A DNA stretch of 64,000 nt from Limimaricola sp027213785 (GCF_050847355.1 NZ_CP193755.1:1984001-2048000), one strand, 5' to 3'. Shown: positions 8,847-17,979, numbered from the stretch's first letter. The notes: generated from the sequence alone by a model not told the origin. Program-made: numbers and translations.

Positions 8847-8871
8847 GCGGCGGGCCGGAACGGCCCGCCGC
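8847..8871 (-). promoter_or_regulatory. Intercistronic hairpin between binding-protein and permease genes
   Basis: A perfect 10-bp stem (GCGGCGGGCC / GGCCCGCCGC) closes a five-base loop between the substrate-binding-protein gene and livH. No T-run follows on the minus strand, so it looks like an mRNA-stabilising or attenuating hairpin rather than a full terminator. Such elements often keep the binding protein more abundant than the permease. Confidence 0.6.
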
Positions 8872-8879
8872 GCGGGGTC

Positions 8880-10016
8880 TTACATGCTGCACTCTTCGGC
8901 GTAGGCGTCGCCGCGATCCTCCATCGCCGTGGCGACGATCTTGTTGGTCAGCGTACCGTCCTCTGAGATCACCTCGCGCACATAGATGTCCTGCACCGGG
9001 TGCTGGTTCGGCCCGAAGGCGAAATCACCGCGCACGCTGTCGAACTCGGCGGCGCGCAGCGCCTCGCGGAAGGCCTCCGCATCCGCGATATCGGCCTTTT
9101 CCATCGCCGAGAGCAGCAGCCGCGCCGTGTCGTAGCCCTGCGCCGCATAGAGCGACGGCAGACGGTCGTATTTCTCCTCGAAGCCCGCGACGAAGGCCTT
9201 GTTGGCCTCGTTGTCGAGATCGGGGGACCACTGCGCGGTGTTCTTCACGCCGACCGCCGCCTCGCCGATCGCGGGCAGGATGTCCTGGCTGAAGGAGAAG
9301 GCCGGGCCCACGACCGGCATGTCGATGCCCGCCTCGGCCCACTGCTTCATGAAGGAGATGCCCATGCCGCCCGGCAGGAAGAAGAACAGCGCGTCGGCGC
9401 CGCTGTCGCGGATCTGGGCGATCTCGGCGGCGTAGTCGGTCTGGCCGAGCTGGGTGTAGACCTCGCTCGCGACCTCGCCCTCGTAGAAGCGCTTGAAGCC
9501 CGAGAGGCTGTCCTGACCGGCCGGGTAGTTCGGCGCCATGATGAACATGCTGCCGAAGCCTTCGTCGGTGGCGTATTGCCCCGCCGCCTCGTGCAGGTTG
9601 TCGTTCTGGTAGCTGACCGAGAAGTAGTTCTCGTGGCAGCCCTTGCCCGCGAGCTGCGAGGGCGCGGCATTGGTCGAAAGGTAGAACTTGCCCTGCCGCG
9701 TCGCGCCCGGCACCACCGCCATGGCGAGGTTCGACCAAACGATGCCGGTCAGCACATCGACATCCTCGGACTGGATCATCTCGTCCGAGAGCTGCACCGC
9801 TACCTCGGGCTTGCGCTGGTCGTCCTCGATGACGACCTCCAGCTCGGGGTTGCCCGCCTCCTCGACCGCCAGCATGAAGCCGTCGCGCGTGTCGATGCCG
9901 AGGCTGGCGCCACCGCCCGACAGCGTGGTGATCATGCCGACCTTGACCGGTTCGGCCATGGCCGTGCCGCCGATCATCGACAGCGCGAGGGCGGTCGTCG
10001 TCAGGTATCTGGTCAT
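8880..10016 (-). CDS. Liv-type ABC transporter substrate-binding protein (aromatic substrate suspected)
   Basis: Periplasmic binding protein of 378 residues with a signal peptide ending near residue 21 (GTAMA|EPVKVG) and a type-1 periplasmic binding fold (VKVGMITTLSGGGASLGIDTRDG). It is the solute receptor for the livHMGF proteins encoded next. The gene lies between tryptophan 2,3-dioxygenase and livH in a 14-gene operon for anthranilate-type CoA catabolism, so the ligand may be tryptophan, kynurenine or an aromatic acid. The ATG at 10016 starts a proper signal peptide; the open frame upstream lies within kynA and is a shadow. The C-terminus carries a paired-cysteine-type ending (EECSM). Confidence 0.85.
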   Translation of the reverse strand: MTRYLTTTALALSMIGGTAMAEPVKVGMITTLSGGGASLGIDTRDGFMLAVEEAGNPELEVVIEDDQRKPEVAVQLSDEMIQSEDVDVLTGIVWSNLAMAVVPGATRQGKFYLSTNAAPSQLAGKGCHENYFSVSYQNDNLHEAAGQYATDEGFGSMFIMAPNYPAGQDSLSGFKRFYEGEVASEVYTQLGQTDYAAEIAQIRDSGADALFFFLPGGMGISFMKQWAEAGIDMPVVGPAFSFSQDILPAIGEAAVGVKNTAQWSPDLDNEANKAFVAGFEEKYDRLPSLYAAQGYDTARLLLSAMEKADIADAEAFREALRAAEFDSVRGDFAFGPNQHPVQDIYVREVISEDGTLTNKIVATAMEDRGDAYAEECSM

Positions 10017-10051
10017 TCTCGTCTCCCTGTGAATGCCGGTCTTGGGGCCGG

Positions 10052-10843
10052 TCATAGATTGGTACGCAAGTGCCAAAGCTCTGGAAAGAGTTCGATTTCG
10101 AGCATCCGCTTGAGGTAGCTGACGCCCCCCGTGCCCCCCGTCCCGCGCTTGAAGCCGATGACCCGCTCCACCGTGGTGACGTGGTTGAAGCGCCAGCGAC
10201 GGAAGTAGTCCTCGAAATCGACGAGCTTCTCGGCCAGCTCGTAGAGCGGCCAATGCGTCTCGGGATCGCGGTAGACCTCGGTCCATGCGGCCATGACGCG
10301 GTCATCGGGATGCGCGGCCTGTTCCGGCACGTCGAAGCCGGCGCGGGCGAGACAGCCGATGGCGGTGTCGTAGAGACTCGGACGGGCCAGCTCGGCGCGC
10401 AGCCGCTCCACGATGTCGGGACGGTGCTCATGCGGGCCGATCATCTTCTCGTTGCGGTTGCCCACGGTGAACTCGATCAGCCGGTACTGCCAGGACTGGA
10501 AGCCCGAGCTCTGCCCCAGCGCGTCGCGGTAGCGGGTGTATTCGCTGGGCGTCATGGTCCTGAGCACGTCCCACGCCGCGTTCATCTGCTCGAAGATCCG
10601 CGCCACGCGGGTCAGCATCTTGAAGGCCGGACGCAGCCGGTCCTCGGCAATGGCGCTGCGGGCCGCGTCCAGCTCGTGCAACGCCAGCCGCATCCACAGC
10701 TCGGTCACCTGATGCTGCACGATGAACAGCATCTCGTCATGCTCTTCGGTGCGCGGGTGCTGCGCGGTCAGCACCGCGTCGAGACCGAGATAGTCCGTGT
10801 AGGACATCTTGCCCTCGAACCGCATGACGGGATCGTCGGTCAC
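10052..10843 (-). CDS. kynA: Tryptophan 2,3-dioxygenase
   Basis: Cytoplasmic haem enzyme that opens the indole ring of L-tryptophan to give N-formylkynurenine, the first step of the kynurenine pathway. The 263 residues match the family: MSYTDYLGLDAVL near the N-terminus, the EMLFIVQHQVTELWM helix, and RRWRFNHVTTVERVIG with the likely haem-ligand His near residue 221, then the GTGGTGGVSYLK loop. The GTG at 10843 is preferred: it has GAGGGA seven bases upstream and overlaps the ligase stop (GTGA). An ATG at 10825 is the alternative. The formamidase and kynureninase needed to reach anthranilate are not in this window. Confidence 0.93.
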   Translation of the reverse strand: MTDDPVMRFEGKMSYTDYLGLDAVLTAQHPRTEEHDEMLFIVQHQVTELWMRLALHELDAARSAIAEDRLRPAFKMLTRVARIFEQMNAAWDVLRTMTPSEYTRYRDALGQSSGFQSWQYRLIEFTVGNRNEKMIGPHEHRPDIVERLRAELARPSLYDTAIGCLARAGFDVPEQAAHPDDRVMAAWTEVYRDPETHWPLYELAEKLVDFEDYFRRWRFNHVTTVERVIGFKRGTGGTGGVSYLKRMLEIELFPELWHLRTNL

Positions 10844-12462
10844 TTCGATCCCTCGCGCAGCCGGAACCTCTGGATCTTGCCGCTCTCGGTCTTGGGCAGC
10901 GCGTCGCAGAACACGACGGAGCGGGGATACTTGTAGGGCGCGATCTGCGCCTTCACGTGGTCCTGCAAGAGCTTCGTCATCGCGTCGCAGGCCTCGTGGC
11001 CCTCGGCCAGCACCACATGCGCCTGCACCACCTGCCCGCGATCGGGATCGGGCGCGCCCACCACCGCGCATTCGGCGACCGCCTCGTGCGACAGCAGCGC
11101 CGCCTCGACCTCGGGCGCCGCGATGTTGTAGCCCGCGGACAGGATGATGTCGTCGGAGCGGGCGGCGAAGTGGAAGCGCCCCTCCTCGTCCTGCACGAAG
11201 GCGTCGCCGGTGAGGTTCCAGCCGTCGCGGACGTAGTCGCGCTGCCGCTCGTCGGCGAGATAGCGGCAGCCCGTGGGCCCCTTGACCGCCAGTTGCCCAA
11301 CCGTACCGCGCGGCACCTCGTTCATCTCGTCATCCACCACCTTGGCGACATAGCCGGTGACGGGCCGCCCGGTGCAGCCCGGATGGCTGTCGTCGAGCCG
11401 GTTGGTGATGAAGATGTGCAGAAGCTCGGTCGCGCCGATGCCGTCGAGCATCGGCTTGCCGGTCTTCTCCATCCACTCGTGATAGACCGGCGCGGGCAGC
11501 GTCTCGCCCGCCGAAACGGCGCAGCGCAGCGACGACAGGTCCGCGCCCTCGTCCATCGCGCGCAGCATGGCGCGGTAGGCGGTCGGCGCGGTGAAGCAGA
11601 CGGTCGCCTTATACTTCTCGATGATCTCGATCATGTTGGGCGGCGAGGCCGTTTCCAAGAGCGTCGCCGCCGCCCCGAAGCGCAACGGAAACACCGCGAG
11701 CCCGCCCAGACCGAAGGTGAAGGCCAAGGGCGGCGATCCGACGAAGACGTCGTCGGGGGTGACGCCGAGCACTTCCTTGGCGTAGCCATCGGCGATGATC
11801 AGCAGGTCGCGGTGGAAATGCATCGTTGCCTTGGGCACGCCGGTCGAGCCCGAAGTGAATCCCAGAAGCGCCACGTCGTCGCGCCCCGTCTGCACCGGCT
11901 CGAAGGTCACCGGCTTGTCGAGCGCGGCGCGGTCGAGCTCGGCATCGTGGTTGGCGGTGCCGTCGAAGCCCACCACCTTTTCCAGATGCGGGCTTTGCTT
12001 GGCGCAGGCCACCATCTCGTCCATCAGCCGCGTGTCGCAGAGAGCGAGGCTCACCTCGGCCTTGTCGACGATCTTGCACAGCTCGCCCGCACGCAGCATC
12101 GGCATGGTGTTGACCACCACCGCCCCGGCCTTAGTCGCGGCGAGCCAGCAGGCGACCATCGCCGGGTTGTTGGCCGAGCGGATCAGCACACGGTTGCCGG
12201 GCTTCACGTGGTAATCCTCGACCAGCACCCGCGCGATGCGGTTGGTCCAGTCCATCAGCTCCTTGTAGCTGCGGCGGCGGCCATTGCCGATCAGCGCGGT
12301 GTGGTCGCCAAAGCCCTTCTCGACCAGCCGGTCGCACAACTCGACCCCGGCATTGAGCCGCTCGGGGTATTCGAAGCCGTCGAGCAGAAGCTCGGGCCAC
12401 TGGTCGAATGGCGGCAGGTTGTCGCGCGAGAAGCTGTCTTCGTGCGCCGTCGGTCCCAGCAT
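10840..12462 (-). CDS. 2-aminobenzoate-CoA ligase-like benzoate-CoA ligase family protein
   Basis: ANL-superfamily acyl-CoA synthetase of 540 residues, close to benzoate and 2-aminobenzoate CoA ligases. The AMP-binding P-loop is GFTSGSTGVPKAT near residue 202, followed by the acyl pocket region GAAATLLETASP and DGIGATELLHIF, and the C-terminal lysine motif PKTESGKIQRF. It would activate anthranilate with ATP and CoA to 2-aminobenzoyl-CoA, the substrate of the monooxygenase/reductase encoded upstream in the same operon. A strong GGGAGGA site precedes the ATG. Substrate choice is inferred from the neighbours. Confidence 0.85.
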   Translation of the reverse strand: MLGPTAHEDSFSRDNLPPFDQWPELLLDGFEYPERLNAGVELCDRLVEKGFGDHTALIGNGRRRSYKELMDWTNRIARVLVEDYHVKPGNRVLIRSANNPAMVACWLAATKAGAVVVNTMPMLRAGELCKIVDKAEVSLALCDTRLMDEMVACAKQSPHLEKVVGFDGTANHDAELDRAALDKPVTFEPVQTGRDDVALLGFTSGSTGVPKATMHFHRDLLIIADGYAKEVLGVTPDDVFVGSPPLAFTFGLGGLAVFPLRFGAAATLLETASPPNMIEIIEKYKATVCFTAPTAYRAMLRAMDEGADLSSLRCAVSAGETLPAPVYHEWMEKTGKPMLDGIGATELLHIFITNRLDDSHPGCTGRPVTGYVAKVVDDEMNEVPRGTVGQLAVKGPTGCRYLADERQRDYVRDGWNLTGDAFVQDEEGRFHFAARSDDIILSAGYNIAAPEVEAALLSHEAVAECAVVGAPDPDRGQVVQAHVVLAEGHEACDAMTKLLQDHVKAQIAPYKYPRSVVFCDALPKTESGKIQRFRLREGSK

Positions 12463-12486
12463 CTGTCTTTCCTCCCCTGATCCGCA

Positions 12487-12514
12487 CCGCCGGGGCTCTC
12501 CCCTTCCCCGGCGG
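12487..12514 (-). promoter_or_regulatory. Intercistronic hairpin between acyl-CoA dehydrogenase and ligase genes
   Basis: A 9-bp perfect stem (CCGCCGGGG / CCCCGGCGG) with a ten-base loop fills most of the 65-bp gap between two genes of the aromatic operon. There is no T-run after it on the minus strand. It may stabilise or partly attenuate the transcript. Confidence 0.45.
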
Positions 12515-12527
12515 CGCGGTCCCTGCC

Positions 12528-13679
12528 CTAGCCTGCGTGCGCGGCCATCGCGGCGCGGGCGATGATGATCTTCTGCACGTCGCTCGCGCCCTCGTAGATC
12601 CTGAGCGCGCGGATTTCGCGGTAGAGCGTCTCGGGCACCGAGCCCGCGCGCACGCCATCGCCGCCATGGATCTGCACCGCCGCGTCGATGATCTTCTGCG
12701 CCTGATCGGTCGAGAACAGCTTGGCCATCGCCGCCTCGCGGCTGACGCGCGGCGCGCCGCTATCCTTGGTCCAGGCGGCGCGGTAGGTCAGCAGCGCCGC
12801 CGCGTCGATGTCGAGCGCCATCTCGGCGATGTGGCCCTGCACCATCTGCATCTCGAACAGCGGCGCGCCGAACAGCTCGCGCGATGCCGCACGGTCGAGA
12901 CTGGCATCCAGCGCGCGGCGTGCGAAGCCCAGCGCCGCCGCAGCCACGGTGGAGCGGAACACGTCGAGCACCGACATCGCGATGCGGAAGCCCTGCCCCG
13001 GCTCGCCGATCATCGCGCTTTCGGGCAACCTCACGCCTTCGAAGGCCAGCCGGGCCAGCGGGTGCGGCGCGATGGTCTCCAGACGCTCGGCCACGCGCAG
13101 TCCCGGCGTGTCGGCCGGCACGATGAAGGCCGAAAGCCCCTTGGCGCCCGGCCCCTCCCCGGTGCGGGCGAAGACCACGTAGAGATCGGCGATGCCGCCA
13201 TTCGAAATCCAGGTCTTCTCACCGTCGAGTACCCAGCCGTCGCCGTCGCGCCGCGCCGTCATGGCGAGGTTGGCCACGTCCGAGCCGGATTGCGGCTCGG
13301 TCAGCGCGAAGGCCGAGATCGCCGCGCCGCGCCGCACCTTGGGCAGCCATTCCGCCTTCTGCTCGGACGAACCGAAGAGCGAGATCGCGCCCGAGCCCAG
13401 CCCCTGCATGGCAAAGGCGAAATCTGCGAGACCGTCATGGCGCGCCAGCGTCTCGCGGATCAGGCACAGGCTGCGCACGTCGAGCTTGCCGTCCTCGGAG
13501 GCCGCGTGCTCCAGCCAGCCGCCCTGCCCGAGCCGCGCCACCAGATCGCGGCAGGTCGCGTCGGTGTCGGCGTGATCGATGCCCGAGAGCCGCCGCCCGG
13601 CCCAATGCTCCAGCGCCTCGGACAGCTCGCGGTGCTTCTCTTCAAAGAAGGGCCAGTCGAGATAGCTCTTGTCGGCCAT
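12528..13679 (-). CDS. Acyl-CoA dehydrogenase family protein
   Basis: FAD-dependent acyl-CoA dehydrogenase of 383 residues. The family motifs FALTEPQSGSDVANL (about residues 125-139, flavin/substrate loop) and KTWISNGG are clear. The C-terminal signature region reads QIHGGDGV followed by RALRIYEGASDVQKIIIAR. It would oxidise an alicyclic CoA thioester formed after ring reduction, during beta-oxidation-like breakdown. It starts one base after the hydratase stop, so the two are coupled. Confidence 0.85.
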   Translation of the reverse strand: MADKSYLDWPFFEEKHRELSEALEHWAGRRLSGIDHADTDATCRDLVARLGQGGWLEHAASEDGKLDVRSLCLIRETLARHDGLADFAFAMQGLGSGAISLFGSSEQKAEWLPKVRRGAAISAFALTEPQSGSDVANLAMTARRDGDGWVLDGEKTWISNGGIADLYVVFARTGEGPGAKGLSAFIVPADTPGLRVAERLETIAPHPLARLAFEGVRLPESAMIGEPGQGFRIAMSVLDVFRSTVAAAALGFARRALDASLDRAASRELFGAPLFEMQMVQGHIAEMALDIDAAALLTYRAAWTKDSGAPRVSREAAMAKLFSTDQAQKIIDAAVQIHGGDGVRAGSVPETLYREIRALRIYEGASDVQKIIIARAAMAAHAG

Positions 13680-13680
13680 G

Positions 13681-14472
13681 TCAGTCCCCCTCGAAGACGG
13701 GTTTTTCGCGGGCCATGAAGGCGCGGTAGGCGCGGCGGAAATCCTGGGTCTGCATGCAGATCGCTTGCGCCTGCGCCTCGGCCTCGATCGCGCGCTCCAG
13801 TCCCATGTCCCATTCCTGCAGCAGCATGGTCTTGGTCATCATGTTGGCGAAGCGCGGTCCTGCCGCGATGCGGCTCGCCAGCTTCAGCGCCTCGGCCTCC
13901 AACTCGTGACCCCCGACGAGGCGGTTGTAGAAGCCCCAGCGTTCGCCCTCATCGGCGCTCATCACCCGCCCCGTATAGAGCAGCTCCGCCGCCCGCCCCT
14001 GCCCGATGATGCGGGGCAGCATCGCGCAGGCCCCCATGTCGCAGCCCGCGAGGCCGACGCGATTGAACAGGAAGGCGGTCTTCGCCTCCGGCGTGGCGAT
14101 CCGCAGATCCGAGGCCATGGCGAGGATCGCCCCCGCTCCAACCGCGACACCATCCACCGCGGCAATGACCGGCTTGCCGCAGGTGAGCATCGCCTTGACC
14201 AGATCGCCGGTCATCCGGGTGAAGCCCAGAAGCCCCTTCATGTCGAGCTCGGTGAGCGGCCCGATGATGTCCTCGACATCGCCGCCGGAGCTGAAGTTGC
14301 CGCCATTGGGCGCGACGACCACGGCGTGGGTCTCCTCATCCGAGGCGAGATCGCGGAACCAGTCGCGCAGCGCGGCGTAGCTCTGAAACGTGAAGGGATT
14401 CTTGCGCTCGGGCCGGTCGAGCCGGACCACAGCGACCGCGCCCTCGCGCTCCAGCTTGAAATGCGCGCTCAT
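13681..14472 (-). CDS. Enoyl-CoA hydratase/isomerase (crotonase) family protein
   Basis: Crotonase-fold enzyme of 263 residues. The oxyanion-hole segments are visible as NFSSGGDVEDI near residue 60 and AVGAGAILAMASDLRIA near 115. The second catalytic region reads NRVGLAGCDMGACAMLPRIIG, where aspartate replaces one glutamate of canonical hydratases. It therefore may catalyse hydration or ring hydrolysis of a specialised aromatic-derived CoA ester, not fatty-acid beta-oxidation. The start overlaps the marR stop (ATGA), and the next gene follows after one base. Confidence 0.82.
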   Translation of the reverse strand: MSAHFKLEREGAVAVVRLDRPERKNPFTFQSYAALRDWFRDLASDEETHAVVVAPNGGNFSSGGDVEDIIGPLTELDMKGLLGFTRMTGDLVKAMLTCGKPVIAAVDGVAVGAGAILAMASDLRIATPEAKTAFLFNRVGLAGCDMGACAMLPRIIGQGRAAELLYTGRVMSADEGERWGFYNRLVGGHELEAEALKLASRIAAGPRFANMMTKTMLLQEWDMGLERAIEAEAQAQAICMQTQDFRRAYRAFMAREKPVFEGD

Positions 14473-14930
14473 CGCTTCTCCTCCAGATCGCGGGCCACAT
14501 GGTCGAGATCCTCCATGATCCGCGCCGCCTCGGCTTCGGTGATCGCGCCCATCAATTCGTTGACCCAAGCCTCGTGCGCGGTCGCCAAGGTGTCGAAATG
14601 CGCGCGGCCCTTGCCGGTCAGCCGCACTTCCATGGCGCGGCGGTCGCCTGCCACCGCATGGCGCTCGGCATGGCCCTCGACCTCGAGCCGGTCGACGATG
14701 CCGGTGACGTTGCCGTTCGACACGCGCAGCCGCCGCGACAGCTCGGACATCTTCAGCCCCTCGGGGCTGCGCGCCAGCGCCGCCATCACGTCGAAGCGCG
14801 GCAGCGTTGTGCCGAACTCGGTGCGCAGCCGGTCGCGCAGCGCCGTCTCGACCGCGTTCGAGGTCTTCAGGAGCTTCAGCCACAGCCTGAGCCGCGTCTT
14901 GCCCGTCTTGGCCTGCACGTCCACGCTCAT
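14469..14930 (-). CDS. MarR-family transcriptional regulator
   Basis: Winged-helix DNA-binding regulator of 153 residues. The core reads LPRFDVMAALARSPEGLKMSELSRRL, then RVSNGNVTGIVDRLE as recognition helix, then the wing around AVAGDRRAMEVRLT. It is embedded in the 2-aminobenzoyl-CoA operon, overlapping both neighbours by four bases. MarR proteins in such operons usually repress until an aromatic CoA thioester binds. A likely operator is the inverted repeat at 18029-18055 in front of the first gene. Confidence 0.88.
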   Translation of the reverse strand: MSVDVQAKTGKTRLRLWLKLLKTSNAVETALRDRLRTEFGTTLPRFDVMAALARSPEGLKMSELSRRLRVSNGNVTGIVDRLEVEGHAERHAVAGDRRAMEVRLTGKGRAHFDTLATAHEAWVNELMGAITEAEAARIMEDLDHVARDLEEKR

Positions 14931-15685
14931 GTCTCGCCCCCCGACACCGAAATCGCCTGACCGGTCACCGCGCTTGCGCCGTCGCCCACGAGCCACAGCA
15001 CCGCGTCGGCCACCTCCTCGGGCTGCACGAAGCGGCCCTGTGGGTTGCCCGAGGCGAGCGCCTTGGCGGCCTCGTCGCGGCTCCGCCCGGTCTTGGCGAC
15101 GATGTTGTCGATGCTCTCCTCCAGCATCGGCGTCTCGGCAAAGCCGGGGCAGATGGCGTTGACGGTGATCGGCGTGCGCGCCAGCTCCAGCGCCAGCGAC
15201 CGGGTGAGCCCCACCACCGCGTGCTTGGCCGCGACATAGCCGGAAACGTAGCCGTAGCCCTTGAGCCCGGCGGTCGAGGCGATGGCGATCAGCCGCCCCC
15301 GGCCCGCCTCGCGCATGCCCGGCAGCACCGCCTGCCACAGGTTGAACACCCCGTGCAGGTTGACTGCGAGCATCGCGTCGAGGTCCTGCGCCGTGGTCTT
15401 GGCGAAGGGCTTGCTCTCGGCGGCGCCGGCATTGGCGATGGCGATGGTCACGGGGCCGCGCTCTCGCGTCGCCTGTTCCACGACGCGCGCCATGTCGCCG
15501 GCGCGCGTCACGTCCCCCGTGATCCATCCCATCTCCGCCTGCCCCCCGGCGGTCTCGACGAGCGGCGCCTCGCGCCGCCCGGTGATCGTGACGCGCGCCC
15601 CCTCGGCGGCCAGCGCGAGCGCGATGGCGCGCCCCACCCCGGTGCCGCCGCCGGTGACCAGCGCGTGGTGTCCCGCAAGCCGCAT
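14927..15685 (-). CDS. SDR-family NAD(P)-dependent oxidoreductase
   Basis: Short-chain dehydrogenase of 252 residues. The cofactor motif TGGGTGVG is at about residues 11-18, the NAG motif at about 84-86, and the catalytic Ser...Tyr-x-x-x-Lys set is seen as IASTAG and YVAAK. It likely oxidises or reduces a hydroxyl/keto CoA intermediate of the anthranilate pathway. The ATG overlaps the stop of the monooxygenase/reductase gene by one base (TGATG), and the 3' end overlaps marR. Confidence 0.88.
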   Translation of the reverse strand: MRLAGHHALVTGGGTGVGRAIALALAAEGARVTITGRREAPLVETAGGQAEMGWITGDVTRAGDMARVVEQATRERGPVTIAIANAGAAESKPFAKTTAQDLDAMLAVNLHGVFNLWQAVLPGMREAGRGRLIAIASTAGLKGYGYVSGYVAAKHAVVGLTRSLALELARTPITVNAICPGFAETPMLEESIDNIVAKTGRSRDEAAKALASGNPQGRFVQPEEVADAVLWLVGDGASAVTGQAISVSGGET

Positions 15686-17979
15686 CAGACCGCTCCCACC
15701 ATCTGCTCGGCCCTGTCGGCCAGCCGCCATGCCTGATCACGGCCCGGCAGATAGGGGTCGGGCCACGCCGCGTGCCGATCGCCGATCGCGGTCGCGGCGT
15801 GCAGCGTCCAGTAGGGATCGGCGAGATGCGGACGGGCGATGGCCACCAGATCGGCGCGCCCCGCCATCAGGATCGAATTGACGTGATCGGCCTCGTAGAT
15901 GTTGCCCACCGCCATCGTCGCGATGCCCGCCTCGTTGCGGATGCGGTCCGAGAACGGCGTCTGGAACATCCGGCCATAGACCGGCCGTGCCTCGATGCTG
16001 GTCTGCCCGGCAGAGACGTCGATCAGGTCGGCGCCGGCCTCATGGAAGGCGCGGGCGATCTCGACCGCCTCGTCGGGCGTCACGCCGTGGTCGCCGACCC
16101 AGTCATTGGCCGAGATGCGCACCGACATCGGCTTGTCGTCGGGCCATGCCGCGCGCATGGCGCGGAACACTTCCAGGGGCCAACGCAGCCGGTTCTCCAG
16201 CGATCCGCCATATGCGTCGCTTCGCCGGTTCGACATCGGCGAGATGAAGGAGGAGACGAGGTAGCCATGCGCGGCGTGCAGTTCGATCATGTCGAAGCCC
16301 GCCCGCGCGGCCATCTCGGTCGAGGCCACGAATTGCGCTGTCACCTCGTCCATGTCCTCGCGTGTCATTTCGCGCGGCGCCGGGTTATTGTCCGACCACG
16401 GGATCGGGCTGGCCGAGATGGTCTCCCAGTTGCCCGCCTTCAGCGGCGCATCCATCTCCTCCCAGCCAAGCTGGGTCGAGCCCTTGCGCCCCGAATGGCC
16501 GATCTGGCAGCAGAACTTCGCATCCGTCTCGGCATGGACGAAGTCGGTGATCCGCGACCACGCCGCCTCGTGCTCGGGGGCGTAGAGACCCGGACAGCCG
16601 GGCGTGATCCGGCCTTGCGCCGACACGCAGGTCATCTCGGTATAGACCAGCCCCGCCCCGCCCTTGGCACGCTCGCCCAGATGCACCAGATGCCAGTCGG
16701 TCGGGCAGCCATCCTTGGCCTTGTACTGCGCCATGGGCGAGACGACGACACGGTTCTTCAGCTCCATGCCACGCAGCCTGTAGGGCGCGAACATCGGCGC
16801 GCGTACGGGCGCGTCCTCGGGCAACCCGGCGCGGCTCTGGAACCAGCGCTCGGCGCCCTTCAGCCATTCGGCATCGCGCAGGCGCAGGTTCTCGTGGCTG
16901 ATCCGCTGGCTGCGGGTCAGCAGCGAGTAGTTGAACTGCACCGGGTCGAGATCGAGATAACGGCCGACCTCCTCGAACCACTCCATCGAGTTGCGCGCCG
17001 CCGATTGCAGCCGCAGCACCTCGATCCGGCGCGCCTCCTCGTAGCTTTCGAAGGCCGTGGCGAGGTCGGGCGCGGCGGCGATCTCGTCCGCCAGCGCGAT
17101 CGCGGATTCGAGCGCCAGCTTGGTGCCCGAGCCGATCGAGAAATGCGCCGTGGCGGCGGCATCGCCCAGAAGCACGATATTGTCGGTGTACCAGCGTTCG
17201 CACAGCACCCGGGGGAAGTTGATCCAGGCCGAGCCGCGGATATGGCGCGCGTTCGACATCAGGGGGTGACCGCCCAGATGATCGCGGAAGATCTTCTCGC
17301 AGACGGCGATCGACTCGTCCTGGCTCATCTTGTCGAAGCCCCAGGCCCGGAAGGTTTCGGGCGCGCATTCGACGATGAACGTCGCGGTGCCCGGCTCGAA
17401 CTGGTAGGCATGCGCCCAGACCCAGCCATGCTCGGTCTTCTCGAAGATGAAGGTGAAAGCGTCGGCGAAGGTCTGGGTCGTGCCGAGCCATGTGAAATGG
17501 CAGCGGCGGCGGTCGATCTCGGGACGGAAGACCTCTTCGAACTCGTTGCGGGTCTTGGAGTTGAGCCCGTCGGCCGCGACCACGAGATCGTAATCGGCGG
17601 CGTAGTCGGAGGCGGACCCGACCTCGGTCTCAAAGCGCAGCTCGACGCCCAGTTCGCGCGCCCGGCCCTGCAACAGCAGCAACAGCCGCTTGCGGCCGAT
17701 GCCGCAAAAGCCGTGCCCTGTGGAGACGATGCGCTCGCCGCCCTTCACCACCGCCACATCGTCCCAATAGGCGAAATGCGCGCGGATTGCCTCGGCCGAG
17801 GCCGCATCATTGGCGGCAAGGTTGTCGAGCGTCTCGTCCGACAGCACCACGCCCCAGCCAAAGGTGTCGTCGGGGCGGTTGCGCTCGATCACCACCACCT
17901 CGTGCGACGCGTCGCGCAGCTTGGCCGATATGGCAAAGTAGAGCCCCGCCGGTCCTCCCCCGATGCACGCGATCCTCAT
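15685..17979 (-). CDS. 2-aminobenzoyl-CoA monooxygenase/reductase (bifunctional flavoprotein)
   Basis: Two-domain flavoenzyme of 764 residues. Residues 1 to about 380 form a PHBH-type FAD monooxygenase (GGGPAGLYFA at 8-17, VLLGDAAATAHFSIGSGTKLALE near 270). Residues from about 395 form an Old Yellow Enzyme-type FMN reductase (APYRLRGMELKNRVVVSPM, then ELHAAHGYLVSSFISPMSNRR). In Azoarcus evansii such a fusion hydroxylates and reduces 2-aminobenzoyl-CoA to a non-aromatic oxo-cyclohexene product. The salicylyl-CoA 5-hydroxylase family is the main alternative, but the ligase and kynA neighbours favour anthranilate. It is the first gene of the operon, with a GGGGAGGGG site before the ATG. Confidence 0.88.
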   Translation of the reverse strand: MRIACIGGGPAGLYFAISAKLRDASHEVVVIERNRPDDTFGWGVVLSDETLDNLAANDAASAEAIRAHFAYWDDVAVVKGGERIVSTGHGFCGIGRKRLLLLLQGRARELGVELRFETEVGSASDYAADYDLVVAADGLNSKTRNEFEEVFRPEIDRRRCHFTWLGTTQTFADAFTFIFEKTEHGWVWAHAYQFEPGTATFIVECAPETFRAWGFDKMSQDESIAVCEKIFRDHLGGHPLMSNARHIRGSAWINFPRVLCERWYTDNIVLLGDAAATAHFSIGSGTKLALESAIALADEIAAAPDLATAFESYEEARRIEVLRLQSAARNSMEWFEEVGRYLDLDPVQFNYSLLTRSQRISHENLRLRDAEWLKGAERWFQSRAGLPEDAPVRAPMFAPYRLRGMELKNRVVVSPMAQYKAKDGCPTDWHLVHLGERAKGGAGLVYTEMTCVSAQGRITPGCPGLYAPEHEAAWSRITDFVHAETDAKFCCQIGHSGRKGSTQLGWEEMDAPLKAGNWETISASPIPWSDNNPAPREMTREDMDEVTAQFVASTEMAARAGFDMIELHAAHGYLVSSFISPMSNRRSDAYGGSLENRLRWPLEVFRAMRAAWPDDKPMSVRISANDWVGDHGVTPDEAVEIARAFHEAGADLIDVSAGQTSIEARPVYGRMFQTPFSDRIRNEAGIATMAVGNIYEADHVNSILMAGRADLVAIARPHLADPYWTLHAATAIGDRHAAWPDPYLPGRDQAWRLADRAEQMVGAV

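Noticed and set aside
10825..10827. ATG start for tryptophan dioxygenase
   Set aside because: The GTG at 10843 has a better ribosome site and overlaps the upstream stop in the usual coupled manner.
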